Positions 41,197 to 49,826 of a stretch of 64,000 bases of DNA are shown piece by piece. Source of the DNA: Amycolatopsis sacchari (GTDB lineage Bacteria; Actinomycetota; Actinomycetes; Mycobacteriales; Pseudonocardiaceae); assembly GCF_900114035.1 (NCBI RefSeq), contig NZ_FORP01000007.1:1-64000 (forward strand), given 5' to 3'. Below the pieces are notes generated by a model. The model worked only from the letters and a program-made list of their open reading frames with translations, was not told the origin of the DNA and did not search any database. Position numbers and translations under genes: made by a program. Position 1 is the stretch's first letter, and each line of letters opens with the position of its first letter.

Positions 41197-42476
41197 GCGG
41201 TGACCTTGCCGCAGGCGTAGGCGTAGTCGCGCAGCACGTCGCGGACGTGGTCGATGACCAGCGCCCGTGCGCTTGTGGACAGCTCGCCGGTGCGCACACG
41301 CCGGTACTGGTCCGGGAGGTGCTGGCTCAGCATCGGCAGCGGGATGCCGACGGTGTCGAGGTTGTGGAACAGCCGGTCCACGGCCGCCGCCACGGCGGGC
41401 TGCGGCCAGTAGTACCGCGACCGGTCGCTGTAGCTGTAGCGGCGGGCCAGGCGCTGCTCGCCGGGATCGCCGTCGTAGTACCCCGCCCACCACACGGGGT
41501 CGGCGAGCATGGCCGCCTCCAGCTCGTCCACCAGGCGCGACCGGTCGCCCTCGGGCACCAGCTCGTCCTCGATCGCCGCGAGTGCGAACAACGCCTCGCG
41601 CAGGGCGAACGTCAAGCCGGGCCCGACCTTGAGCACCGCCCAGTGATCACGCACCAGCCGCGCCAGCGCGTCGCGGGTCTGGTAGTCGGTGGAGTGCGCC
41701 TCGAAGACCAGACCGGGGTACTCGGTGACGACCGCGCTGAGGTTCCGCGCCGCCTCGGGCGCGTAGTCGAACACCCGCACGTGGTCGAACTCCACCCCCG
41801 GCTGCACGACGAGCGCGATCACCCGCTGCCACGCGTCCGCAATGCCGGCTTCGGCGAACGCGGCGCGGTGTTCGGCGACGGTCGCGCGTGCCGCATCGGG
41901 GGTGGTCGGGGTGAGCGACTCGATGGTCTCGCGCGCCCCGCCCGGGACCGGGACCTCGGTGCCGATCACGTAGCTCAGCTCCGCCGGCCTGCCCAGCTCG
42001 ACGGCCGCCTTCTCGGCCGCCCTGGCGAGCCGGGCGGCCCGCTCGGCGACCAGGGTGCCGGGCAGCGGAACCGGATCGCCCGCGCACGCCTCGCTGCAGT
42101 CCAGGTGGATCTTGGTGAAACCCGCCCGCACGTAGGCGGTCACGAGGACGTCGGCGCGGTCCATCGCCTCTTCCGGACCGAGGTCACGCCACCGCTGCGG
42201 GCCCAGGTGGTCCCCGCCCAGCACGACCCGCTCGCGCGGCAGGCCGACGCGGTCGACGATCTCGTGCACCAGCGCCGCGAAGTCGGCCGGTCGCATACCG
42301 GTATACCCGCCGTACTGGTCGACCTGGTTCGACGTCGCCTCGACCAGCAGCAGCCCGTCACCGGCCAGCGCCTCGAGCGCGGCGGCCTCGATGACCAGGG
42401 GATGCGCGGAACACACGGAGGTGACGCCGACTCCGCCGTCCCGGTGCCGGGACGGCAGTTCGTGCAGTGAAGTCAT
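41193..42476 (-). CDS. gatZ: GatZ/KbaZ-family protein (tagatose-bisphosphate aldolase accessory subunit family)
   Basis: A 427-residue TIM-barrel protein. Family blocks are GVTSVCSAHPLVIEAA, LLVEATSNQVDQYGGYTGM, LGGDHLGPQRW, FTKIHLDCS and VFEAHSTDYQT. Classic GatZ/KbaZ are chaperone-like subunits of tagatose-1,6-bisphosphate aldolase, but no catalytic GatY/KbaY gene is here. Some stand-alone family members are reported to epimerise fructose 6-phosphate and tagatose 6-phosphate at C4. That would let this operon channel AgaS product straight to glycolysis (inference). It is the first gene of the operon, divergent from the GntR gene at 42541. Confidence 0.85.
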   Translation of the reverse strand: MTSLHELPSRHRDGGVGVTSVCSAHPLVIEAAALEALAGDGLLLVEATSNQVDQYGGYTGMRPADFAALVHEIVDRVGLPRERVVLGGDHLGPQRWRDLGPEEAMDRADVLVTAYVRAGFTKIHLDCSEACAGDPVPLPGTLVAERAARLARAAEKAAVELGRPAELSYVIGTEVPVPGGARETIESLTPTTPDAARATVAEHRAAFAEAGIADAWQRVIALVVQPGVEFDHVRVFDYAPEAARNLSAVVTEYPGLVFEAHSTDYQTRDALARLVRDHWAVLKVGPGLTFALREALFALAAIEDELVPEGDRSRLVDELEAAMLADPVWWAGYYDGDPGEQRLARRYSYSDRSRYYWPQPAVAAAVDRLFHNLDTVGIPLPMLSQHLPDQYRRVRTGELSTSARALVIDHVRDVLRDYAYACGKVTA

Positions 42477-42501
42477 GCCGCGAAAAGGTAGGGAGACGCA
42501 G

Positions 42502-42543
42502 ACTGGTCTGCAATGAATCTGATACTGGTATCGTACTGGTATG
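42502..42543. promoter_or_regulatory. GntR repeat covering the gntR start codon (second locus)
   Basis: ACTGGTCT at 42502, ACTGGTAT at 42524 and ACTGGTAT at 42535 lie on an 11-base grid (22 and 11 bases apart); the last includes the ATG at 42541. The pair nearest the gene matches the site at 37366-37385. Confidence 0.7.
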
Positions 42544-43317
42544 TCTGGTCCCTACCGAGGGCTCAAGCCCCTCCCGCTCCCCCGCGGCGCGTTCGACCCG
42601 GGTTCGCTCCCGCTGTACGAGCGCATCGCCGGCCGGCTGTGGGAGGACCTGCGGGCGAGCGGGGCGCGCAGCGGTGACCGCCTCCCGTCCGAACGCGTCC
42701 TCGCGGAGCGCTACCACGCTTCGCGGGTGACGATGCGCTCCGCGCTGGCGTTCCTCGCCGAGCGCGGGGCCGTGCAGGCCGCCCCGGCCCGGGGCTGGTT
42801 CGTCGCGGGCGAGGTGACCACCGCGACCGCCACCACCCACGTCGAGGGGTTCGCCGACTACGCCCGCAAGCACCGGATCCCGCTCAGCAGCCGGGTTCTG
42901 CTGTCCCGCGTCCGGCCCTGCACGGTCCGGGAGGCGCAGCGCCTGCGCATCACCCCGGGCGACGACCTCTTCGAGATGCGGCGGCTGCGCTCGCTCAACG
43001 GGATGGTCGTCGTCCTCGAACACAACCGGCTGCCGCTCGCCCTGTGCCCGGCCCTCGCCGACACGGACTTCACCCGGGCCTCGCTGTACGCCACGCTGCT
43101 GACCGCCGACCCGCCCCAGATCCCGCGCCGCGCCGAGTACGCCGTGGAGGCCAGGCCCCCCAACCGCGAGGAGCAACGACTGCTGGAGCTGGAAGGCACG
43201 TCGGTCCCGGTCCTGATGGCGCGGCAGCTCACCTACAGCCAGCACGGGCATCCGCTGGAGGTCACCGACCAGGCGTACCGGGGGGACCGGTACCAGTTCC
43301 GGGCCGGGATCACGTAG
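42541..43317 (+). CDS. GntR-family regulator (HutC/UTRA), copy 2
   Basis: A 258-residue regulator, paralogue of the protein at 37383: winged helix in residues about 20-88 (GDRLPSERVLAERYHASRVTMRSALAFL) and a UTRA domain containing FEMRRLRSLNGMVVVLEHNRLPLALCPALADTDF. It is divergent from gatZ and probably represses the GatZ-AgaS-kinase-transporter operon as well as itself through the 11-base repeats that end in its own start codon. Because both paralogues keep the same site, cross-control of the GH36 gene is likely (inference). Confidence 0.9.
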   Translation: MSGPYRGLKPLPLPRGAFDPGSLPLYERIAGRLWEDLRASGARSGDRLPSERVLAERYHASRVTMRSALAFLAERGAVQAAPARGWFVAGEVTTATATTHVEGFADYARKHRIPLSSRVLLSRVRPCTVREAQRLRITPGDDLFEMRRLRSLNGMVVVLEHNRLPLALCPALADTDFTRASLYATLLTADPPQIPRRAEYAVEARPPNREEQRLLELEGTSVPVLMARQLTYSQHGHPLEVTDQAYRGDRYQFRAGIT

Positions 43318-43418
43318 CACGGATATCCGGGACATTTCCGGCGCGACCTCTGTCCACAACGGACTGTGTTACGCACATCCCGGCACCGGGGAACGAAAGC
43401 GCACAACGAAAGTCGTGA

Positions 43419-43447
43419 TTGATCAGGCAAGGTTCGGTGGACTATAT
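43419..43447 (+). promoter_or_regulatory. probable promoter of the lanthipeptide operon
   Basis: TTGATC (43419-43424) and CTATAT (43442-43447) are spaced by 17 bases, an acceptable housekeeping sigma promoter, about 85 bases upstream of the precursor start. No regulator gene or clear operator is nearby. Confidence 0.5.
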
Positions 43448-43533
43448 GGCAGTCAGGGTCCTGCCGGGACGGGCTCCGTTATCGTCGGAAACGCTCCATC
43501 CGAGCGCACTTTCCTGACCAGAGGAGGAGATCG

Positions 43534-43662
43534 ATGCACGCGAACGAAACGCAAGACCTGCTGGAACTCGACGTGCAGGAGTTCGAACTGCCCGCCACGG
43601 CCGCTGAGCCGCCGAGCCAGCAAATCCCGCCGCGGACCGTGACCGCCTGCACGCTCTGCTGA
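43534..43662 (+). CDS. lanA: class I lanthipeptide precursor (42 residues)
   Basis: A 42-codon gene with a very strong GAGGAGGAG ribosome binding site six bases before the ATG, 51 bases upstream of lanB. The leader is acidic and holds LLELDVQEFELP (residues 9-20), resembling the F-x-L-D-type recognition motif of LanB substrates. The Cys/Ser/Thr residues are concentrated at the end: T35, T37, C39, T40 and C42 within TVTACTLC, so dehydrated threonines could form one or two methyllanthionine rings, one as small as T40-C42. S28, in a Pro/Gln-rich stretch, might be dehydrated too. The cleavage site is unknown; after R34 would release eight residues. The call rests on position, ribosome binding site and composition. 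Confidence 0.8.
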   Translation: MHANETQDLLELDVQEFELPATAAEPPSQQIPPRTVTACTLC

Positions 43663-43713
43663 CCGGCGGGCGGGCTCGTCGACGGGCGGGCCCGCCCACT
43701 GGGGGAACTCATC

Positions 43714-46536
43714 GTGGACACCGTTTTCCGTTGCTACCCCACGTTTTTGCTGCGTGCTCCCCTGCTGCCGCGACACCGGCTGCGTGCCGCGCCGACCGCG
43801 GACGACGGGATGCGCGAGCGCCTCGGCTCCCCGTTGCTGCGCGAGGCCGTCGCGGTCGCGAGCCCGGCGTTGGCCGCGGCGGCGGACAAGGTGCAGGCCG
43901 GGCAGGAACCGGCATCGCCGCGCTTGCGGAGCGCGCTGGCTCGCTACGAACTCCGCATGGCCGGGCGCCCCACCCCGTTCGGGCTGCTCGCCGGAGTCGC
44001 CCTCGGTGAGTTCGCCGACCACGTGGACGCGGTGCTGGGCTCCGCGCACCGCCGGCACGTGCAGCCGGATCATGCGTGGCTGTCGGACTGGGCCGACGAA
44101 CTGGAGGCGGACGCCGAAGTACTGGCGCGCCTGGAAGTCAGGCCCAACAACCTGTTCACCCGACACGGCGACCGGCTCTCCGTGCCCCACGGCAAGCGGC
44201 TCGCCAGCGTGCGCGCGACCGCTGTGGTCGATCACGTCCTGCGTGCCGCGGCCGACGGCATCCGCGTCGCCGATCTCGTCGACGTTGTCGCACAAGGGTT
44301 TCCCGGCCTCGACCGCTCCCGGGTCGCGCCACTGGTGACGCAGCTGGTGCGGTTGGGCTTCTTGCGGACGCCCCTGCGCCACGCCGAGGACCCCCTCGCG
44401 GCATTCCCGGACCACCAGCGGGCGGCGCGGATCCAGGACCTGATCGACGACTACCGCCGCAGTCCACTCGGTTCGGGTACCGCTCAGCTGGCCGCCCTTC
44501 GGTGCGCGACCGGTGCCGATTCCCCGGTCCAGGTCGACCTGGAGCTGGACGCGCGGGTGAAACTTCCCCGTAACGTGGCGCGCGAGCTGGAACGGACCGC
44601 CGACGCCGTGTGGCGGCTGTCCGCAATGGACAATGCCCGGTCCCGCGCCCTGACCGCTTACCACGCCAGGTTTCTGGAGCGTTACGGGCTGGGCGAGCTG
44701 GTCCCCGTGACCGACCTGCTCGACCCGGACGTGGGCATCGGCCCTGCCGCGGACTACGAAAAGCCGTGGACGGCCGACCCGGACGACGCCCGGCAGCCGG
44801 TGCTGAACCGCCTTCTGGTGCAGGCGCTCGTCGACGGTGTCCGTGAAGTCGTACTCGACGACGACCTGATCGCCCAGCTGTCCCCGCCCGGCGGCACTCC
44901 CCCGGCCACCGCCGAGCTGTTCACCACCCTGCACGCGGTCTCGCCCGAGGCGCTGGACCGGGGTGAGTTCGAGCTGGTCCTCAATCCCGTCATGGGCACC
45001 CAGCTGGCCGGGGCGTCCTTCGGCCGGTTCGGCCACCTCCCCGGTGTCCGCGAACTGCTCGCGGATCTCGCCTCGCGCGACGACCGGGTCCCGGTGCAGC
45101 TCACGCACGTCACCACCGAGCCGCGGCACGCGAACGTGACGCGTGCGCCGCTGGTGCTGGACCATTCGCTGGCCGTGGGCACCGGGCAGGCGAGCGAGCT
45201 GCGGTTGACCGAGATCGCCGTGGCCGCGGACGCCCACCGGTTGCGGCTGTACTCCGTGTCGCTGGGCCGCGAGATCGTGCCGCGTCTGCTGCACGTGCTG
45301 GACATCAGCACGGCGGCGCCGGAGGTCGTGCGGTTCCTGTGGGACGTGTCGATGATGGGCGTGCGCACGCTGAAGCCGTGGAACTGGGCCGCGCTGCGGG
45401 ATTCCCCGTTCCTGCCCGCGATCCGGTACGGGCGCGCGGTGCTCTCCCCCGCGACCTGGCGGGTCACCGCGGACGACGTGGCCACCGACGACGCGCTGAC
45501 GGCGTGGCGGAAACGGTGGGGCGTGCCGGACCGGGTGCGGCTGACGCAGGTCGACCAGCAGTTGTGCCTGGACCTGACCGCCTCCGAGCACCGCGTGCTG
45601 CTGCGCGAGGACACGCGCAAGTCGGGCACCGCCGTGGTGTGCGAGGACCGGGCGCCGGACCGGGACCAGGGATGGTTGCGGGGGCCGGAGGGCGTCCACG
45701 AGGCCGAGCTGGTCGTGCCGCTGATCGCCGTCGAACCCGTGGCGCGCCCGGTGAAGACGCCGTTCCCGCTGCGCACGAAGCCGGTGGTCCATCTGCCCGG
45801 CGGCGAGTGGGTGTCGGCGCACCTCCAGTGCTCGCCGCACCGGCAGCGCGAAGTGCTCGCCGGGCACCTGCGCCCGTGGCTCGCCACGCTGGAGTCCGAA
45901 GTGGACCGATGGTTCTTCGTGCGCTACGAAGCCGAAGACCAGCGGCCACACATCCGCCTCCGCCTCCACGGCGACGTGCTGCCCCGCTTGCGCGAACAGC
46001 TCGCCGCGCTGGCCGACGCGAGGCTCGCCGGTGAGTTTTCGCTGCACGTCTACCGTCCCGAGGTCGAACGCTACGGCGGCGAGCACCTGATCGGTCTGGC
46101 CGAGCGGTTCTTCACCGCCGACAGCCGCCTCGTACTGCGGAGGATGGCCACCGGTCAGGACATCGTCGCGGTCGCCGCCGACGTCGTGGCGCTGGTCAGC
46201 CTGTTCCACGGCGAGGACTGGCCCCGCTGGCTGCTGTCGGCCTTCCCGAAGAACGAGACCACGCACAAGGCGTTCACCCGGCGGCGCCGCGACGCGCTGG
46301 CGGCCGTCACGCTGGACCCCGTTCCCGGGGACGAGGAATGGGCCGAGCTGTTGACCCGCTACGGGAAGGAGGCCGCGACAAACGCTGGGGCATCGCCGGA
46401 CGAGATCCTGCGGGCGTTGCTGCACCTGCACTGCAACCGCAGGCTGGGCACGGACTTCCGGGCCGAGGCCGAGGTCTACGCCATCGCGAGGGGTGCCGTG
46501 CAGGCACACCTCGACCGCAGACGGGCGGCCCGGTGA
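43714..46536 (+). CDS. lanB: lantibiotic dehydratase LanB (full length)
   Basis: A 940-residue class I dehydratase. The N-terminal glutamylation domain spans about residues 1-640 (FLLRAPLLPRHRL, RYELRMAGRPTPFGLLAGV, which is the family's F-G-L-x-A-G block, and LDLTASEHRVLLRED). The C-terminal SpaB-type elimination domain is about 670-935 (WLATLESEVDRWFFVRYEAE, DQRPHIRLRLHGD, HVYRPEVERYGGEHLI). It uses glutamyl-tRNA to activate Ser/Thr of the precursor and eliminates glutamate to give dehydro residues. Having both domains in one chain distinguishes it from split thiopeptide-type LanBs. The GTG at 43714 has GGGGGA upstream. It overlaps lanC by GTGA. Confidence 0.95.
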   Translation: MDTVFRCYPTFLLRAPLLPRHRLRAAPTADDGMRERLGSPLLREAVAVASPALAAAADKVQAGQEPASPRLRSALARYELRMAGRPTPFGLLAGVALGEFADHVDAVLGSAHRRHVQPDHAWLSDWADELEADAEVLARLEVRPNNLFTRHGDRLSVPHGKRLASVRATAVVDHVLRAAADGIRVADLVDVVAQGFPGLDRSRVAPLVTQLVRLGFLRTPLRHAEDPLAAFPDHQRAARIQDLIDDYRRSPLGSGTAQLAALRCATGADSPVQVDLELDARVKLPRNVARELERTADAVWRLSAMDNARSRALTAYHARFLERYGLGELVPVTDLLDPDVGIGPAADYEKPWTADPDDARQPVLNRLLVQALVDGVREVVLDDDLIAQLSPPGGTPPATAELFTTLHAVSPEALDRGEFELVLNPVMGTQLAGASFGRFGHLPGVRELLADLASRDDRVPVQLTHVTTEPRHANVTRAPLVLDHSLAVGTGQASELRLTEIAVAADAHRLRLYSVSLGREIVPRLLHVLDISTAAPEVVRFLWDVSMMGVRTLKPWNWAALRDSPFLPAIRYGRAVLSPATWRVTADDVATDDALTAWRKRWGVPDRVRLTQVDQQLCLDLTASEHRVLLREDTRKSGTAVVCEDRAPDRDQGWLRGPEGVHEAELVVPLIAVEPVARPVKTPFPLRTKPVVHLPGGEWVSAHLQCSPHRQREVLAGHLRPWLATLESEVDRWFFVRYEAEDQRPHIRLRLHGDVLPRLREQLAALADARLAGEFSLHVYRPEVERYGGEHLIGLAERFFTADSRLVLRRMATGQDIVAVAADVVALVSLFHGEDWPRWLLSAFPKNETTHKAFTRRRRDALAAVTLDPVPGDEEWAELLTRYGKEAATNAGASPDEILRALLHLHCNRRLGTDFRAEAEVYAIARGAVQAHLDRRRAAR

Positions 46537-47756
46537 ACCCACGGGCGTGGCTGGCCGGGGCCGCCGCCCGGCTCAGCCGTCCCGCCGAGGTGGACCTCGG
46601 CGACGGCGACTGGCCGCACCACCCGATGTCGCTCGCCGATGGGCACAGCGGGTTCGCGATGGTGTTCGCCCGCCTCAGCGAGGAGTCCCCTGAGCTGCGG
46701 AAAGTGGCCCACGAGCACCTTTCCACCGCTGCGCGCGCACAGCGGCCCGCCGTGGAGAACCTGTTCGACGGCTTGCCTTCGCTGGGGTTCGCCGCGCGCA
46801 CCATTGCGAGGGCCGAAGGGGACTACCGGGGTCTCCTCGCCCGGGTCGACCCATCGGTGCTGCGGCTGGCCGAAAACCTGGTCGATGCGGAGGAGGCCCG
46901 GCTGCGTGACGGACAGCCCGGCGCCAGGATGGCGCGCTACGACGTCACTTCCGGTCTGGCCGGGCTGGGCCGGTACCTGCTCGCCTGCGGGGCCGAGGCC
47001 GTGCTGGCGCGGGTGCTCGGATACCTGGTGCGGCTGACCGAACCGGTCGTCGTGCACGGTCACCGCATACCGGGGTGGTGGACGCCGGATCCGCCGATGC
47101 TGGCGGATCCGATGTCACATCCCGACGGGCATCTCAACATCGGGATGGCACACGGCATTTCCGGCCCGCTCGCGTTGTTGGCCTTGAGCCACCGGCACGG
47201 GATCGTCGTCGACGGGCACGAGGCGGCGATGCGCCGGATCGTCACGTGGTTGCTGGCTCGCCGGGGCAGCGACCAGTACGGCCCGTACTGGCCCGCGCTG
47301 GTGCCTCTGGAGCAGGAACTCGCCGGTACCGTGGAATCCTTGGCGCCCAGCCGTGTCGCGTGGTGTTACGGCGCGCCCGGGGTGGCACGAGCGGTGCAGC
47401 TGGCGGCGACGGCACTGGGCGAACCCGCGTGGGCCGAGGAGGCGAAGTCCACGTTGCGGGCGGCCTTGCGGCGTCCGTGGGAACACTGGGGCATCCGGGA
47501 CGCGTCGCTGTGCCACGGTTCCGCGGGTGCCCTCCACGCCACGGCGCTCGTCCTCGGCAGGGAGGCCGAAGCGCTGCCGATGCTGTGCGATCACCTGCTG
47601 TCGCTACGCGAAGGGGACGCCGTGGTCACCGTGCCCCCGAACCGGCCGGGGTTCCTCGACGGCACGGCGGGAACGTTGTTGGCGCTGCACGAACACCTGA
47701 ACCCGTCGTCGTCTCCCGCTCGCCTGCCGTGGAGCGCCGCTTTGCTACTGGCGTGA
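46533..47756 (+). CDS. lanC: lanthionine cyclase LanC
   Basis: A 407-residue LanC-type cyclase with the zinc ligands C278 (AWCYGAPG), C327 and H328 (LCHGSAG) and the family's GMAHGISGPLALL and GFLDGTAGTLLAL glycine motifs. It would add the precursor cysteines to dehydrobutyrines formed by LanB. The GTG start overlaps the lanB stop. No LanT, LanP or immunity ABC transporter follows; the gene instead runs tail-to-tail (12-base overlap) into a glycosyltransferase on the other strand. Confidence 0.94.
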   Translation: MNPRAWLAGAAARLSRPAEVDLGDGDWPHHPMSLADGHSGFAMVFARLSEESPELRKVAHEHLSTAARAQRPAVENLFDGLPSLGFAARTIARAEGDYRGLLARVDPSVLRLAENLVDAEEARLRDGQPGARMARYDVTSGLAGLGRYLLACGAEAVLARVLGYLVRLTEPVVVHGHRIPGWWTPDPPMLADPMSHPDGHLNIGMAHGISGPLALLALSHRHGIVVDGHEAAMRRIVTWLLARRGSDQYGPYWPALVPLEQELAGTVESLAPSRVAWCYGAPGVARAVQLAATALGEPAWAEEAKSTLRAALRRPWEHWGIRDASLCHGSAGALHATALVLGREAEALPMLCDHLLSLREGDAVVTVPPNRPGFLDGTAGTLLALHEHLNPSSSPARLPWSAALLLA

Positions 47757-48950
47757 ACCGAGCAGCCGCCTGGCCGCGAGCATCGCGCCGTCGGTACCGA
47801 CCCTCGCGGCCAGCGCCTTCGCCCGGGCACGGGTTTCCGGCGCCAGTGCCGTCTCGATCGCGGCGTACAGCGCGGCACTGGCCGGAGCTCCCCCGTGCAG
47901 TGCCACGCCCACCCCGAGGTCCGCGATCCGGTCGGCCCAGTACGGGTTGTCTGCCACCGGCAGCGGGATCACCACCTGCGGCACACCCGCCCGTGCCGCC
48001 ACCAGCGTCGTGCCCGCGCCGCCGTGGTGCACGACGGCGGCGACGCGCGGGAACAGCCGCTGCTGGTTGACCTCGCCGATGGCGAACAGGTCCTCGCGGC
48101 CGTCGACCAGGTCCAGGTCCGCCCAGCCGCGGGAGACGAGCACCCGGTGCCCTTGCGCGCGGATCGCCTCGACGGCCCGGTGACCGATGTCCGGTGACGG
48201 CCGCATGCTGCCGAATCCCACGTACACCGGCGCGGCTCCGGCGTCCAGGAACGCCACCAGCTCGGCCGGGAGCGGGCGTTCGTCGGGCAACGTCCAGGCA
48301 CCGGTCTGGACCACGTCGAGGCCCGCGGTCTCCCGCCACGGGCCCAGGACCGGATCCGCCGCCAGCCACGGGCGGCCGGAGTAGACGTGACCGCGGACGT
48401 CGTCCACGGGTGGCAGGCCGAGCGCCGCCCGGTGTTGGTTGAGGGTCTCGGCGAACTCCGCGTGCACGCGGCGGGCGTCCATCTCCCACCGCGTCCGGTT
48501 GTCGTCCGACTCCGGCTCCGGCCAGCCCGGCCGCGGTGGCGGGGCGTGGTGCGGGGACGGCAGGTTGACGGCCGAGTAGGCCACGTACACGTAGGAAATG
48601 CCGGCGGCTTCGGCGACCGAGCGCGCGGCGACCTGCGCCAGGCCCGCCGCCACCAGCACGTCACACCCGGCGGCCGCCACGGGGAGGGCCTCGAACTGCG
48701 CGCTGACCAGCTTCGTGCGATACCGCGACAGTTCGGCCGCCGACAGCGGAGCCGTTTCGCGCATCAACTCCCGCACCGGCGAGCCCACGGGCACCCGCGG
48801 TATCCCGAATTCCGCGGGGCGCGGCGCGAAATCCTCGTCCGGCGGGGTGCAGATCCGCACCTCCGCCCCGAGTTCCCGCAGGCGCACCGCGAGTGCCACC
48901 AACGGTTCGACGTCACCCCTCGTCCCATACGTCGACAACAGCACCCGCAC
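47745..48950 (-). CDS. GT-B glycosyltransferase (vancomycin Gtf-like)
   Basis: A 401-residue GT1/GT28-type natural-product glycosyltransferase. The acceptor domain opens with VRVLLSTYGTRGDVEPLVAL, typical of GtfA-E of glycopeptide clusters and polyketide glycosyltransferases. The donor domain contains VYVGFGSM and the nucleotide-sugar signature VVHHGGAGTTLVAARAGVPQVVIP, whose HHGGAGT binds the TDP/UDP phosphates. It should transfer a sugar to a small aglycone, possibly the lanthipeptide or another product (inference). GTG 48950 starts the conserved first strand; the longer open frame is rejected because it runs into the divergent gene. Confidence 0.88.
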   Translation of the reverse strand: MRVLLSTYGTRGDVEPLVALAVRLRELGAEVRICTPPDEDFAPRPAEFGIPRVPVGSPVRELMRETAPLSAAELSRYRTKLVSAQFEALPVAAAGCDVLVAAGLAQVAARSVAEAAGISYVYVAYSAVNLPSPHHAPPPRPGWPEPESDDNRTRWEMDARRVHAEFAETLNQHRAALGLPPVDDVRGHVYSGRPWLAADPVLGPWRETAGLDVVQTGAWTLPDERPLPAELVAFLDAGAAPVYVGFGSMRPSPDIGHRAVEAIRAQGHRVLVSRGWADLDLVDGREDLFAIGEVNQQRLFPRVAAVVHHGGAGTTLVAARAGVPQVVIPLPVADNPYWADRIADLGVGVALHGGAPASAALYAAIETALAPETRARAKALAARVGTDGAMLAARRLLGSRQ

Positions 48951-49035
48951 CCCCCGACGGTACTGCGAACTCTGCCCCCGTGGGCAGTGCCGGCCGTCGA
49001 TCGGGCCCGAACGCGCACGACAGGACAACCGTTCG

Positions 49036-49731
49036 GTGCATAGTTCGTCCGTGCCCCTCCCCGATGTTTCGGTCGTGCTGCCCTGCGCCGGGTTCGGCAC
49101 GCGCTTCGGCGCGCCCTACCCGAAGGAGCTGCACAGCCTGGCGCCCGGCGTCACCGTGCTGGACCGCAGCCTGGAGGGGGTCGTCGCCCTGGCCGACAGC
49201 GGCCTGGAAGTGCGGCTGGTCGTGGTGTGCAGACCCCACAAACTGGACACGGTGAGCTATCTCGCGCGCTACGCCGGGAAGTTCCAGATCGTCTTCGTGT
49301 TCCAGGACGACGCGTTCGAACCGGGACTCGGCGGGGCGATCCGGTCCGCGCTGCCGATGACCCACGGGCCGGTGGCCCTCGTGCTCCCCGACATCGTGGT
49401 GTCCGGCGCGGACAGCCTGCTCTCCGCGGTGCGGCAGCTCGGCACGACGGACTGGAGCGTGGTGGCCGTCGAAGAGCGGGATTCCGGCGTGCTGCGGGAG
49501 ATGGGCGCGTTGGCGGTCACCGGCGAAAACGGTGTCGCGAAGGTCGAGGCGGCCGCCGAGAAGCCTGACGATCCCACGGGTTTCAACGCGTTCTGGGGCA
49601 TGGTCGCGGTTTCCGAGCACGAGGCACACCGGTTGCCCGACGTGGTGCGGAAAGGAGCGGACAACCCGCTGGCCGGTGCGTTCGCGCTCCTCGTGGACCG
49701 CATCGTCAACTACAACACCGCAGACGGATGA
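49036..49731 (+). CDS. nucleotidyltransferase (sugar-1-phosphate type)
   Basis: About 230 residues with the NTP_transferase fold. The signature GFGTRFGAPYPKELHSLAPG matches the GxGTRxxPxxKxL loop that binds the nucleotide and metal, followed by VALVLPDIVVSGAD, where the aspartate is the usual metal ligand. It is shorter than RmlA-type enzymes and lacks a clear C-terminal extension. It would charge a sugar 1-phosphate, or a related alcohol phosphate, to an NDP form, so it may make the donor for the divergent glycosyltransferase. The start is uncertain: GTG 49036 has AGGA at nine bases; GTG 49051 is the alternative. Confidence 0.8.
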   Translation: MHSSSVPLPDVSVVLPCAGFGTRFGAPYPKELHSLAPGVTVLDRSLEGVVALADSGLEVRLVVVCRPHKLDTVSYLARYAGKFQIVFVFQDDAFEPGLGGAIRSALPMTHGPVALVLPDIVVSGADSLLSAVRQLGTTDWSVVAVEERDSGVLREMGALAVTGENGVAKVEAAAEKPDDPTGFNAFWGMVAVSEHEAHRLPDVVRKGADNPLAGAFALLVDRIVNYNTADG

Positions 49732-49826
49732 TCAGCGGCGGGAGTCCGTTCGGGCAGAGTTCGGCCGCGGCCGGCCGGCCGTGGTGTTAGCTGTCCGGAA
49801 GGACTGAAAGCGTTTCCCGGAGGAGC

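Noticed and set aside
42294-42305. palindromic TACCGGTA inside gatZ
   Set aside because: It is within coding sequence and does not match the repeated gntR promoter layout.
43453-46542. 1029-codon open frame on the minus strand
   Set aside because: It is antisense to lanB, has no domains and is rich in Arg/Pro/Gly. It arises from the GC-skewed third positions of the real gene.
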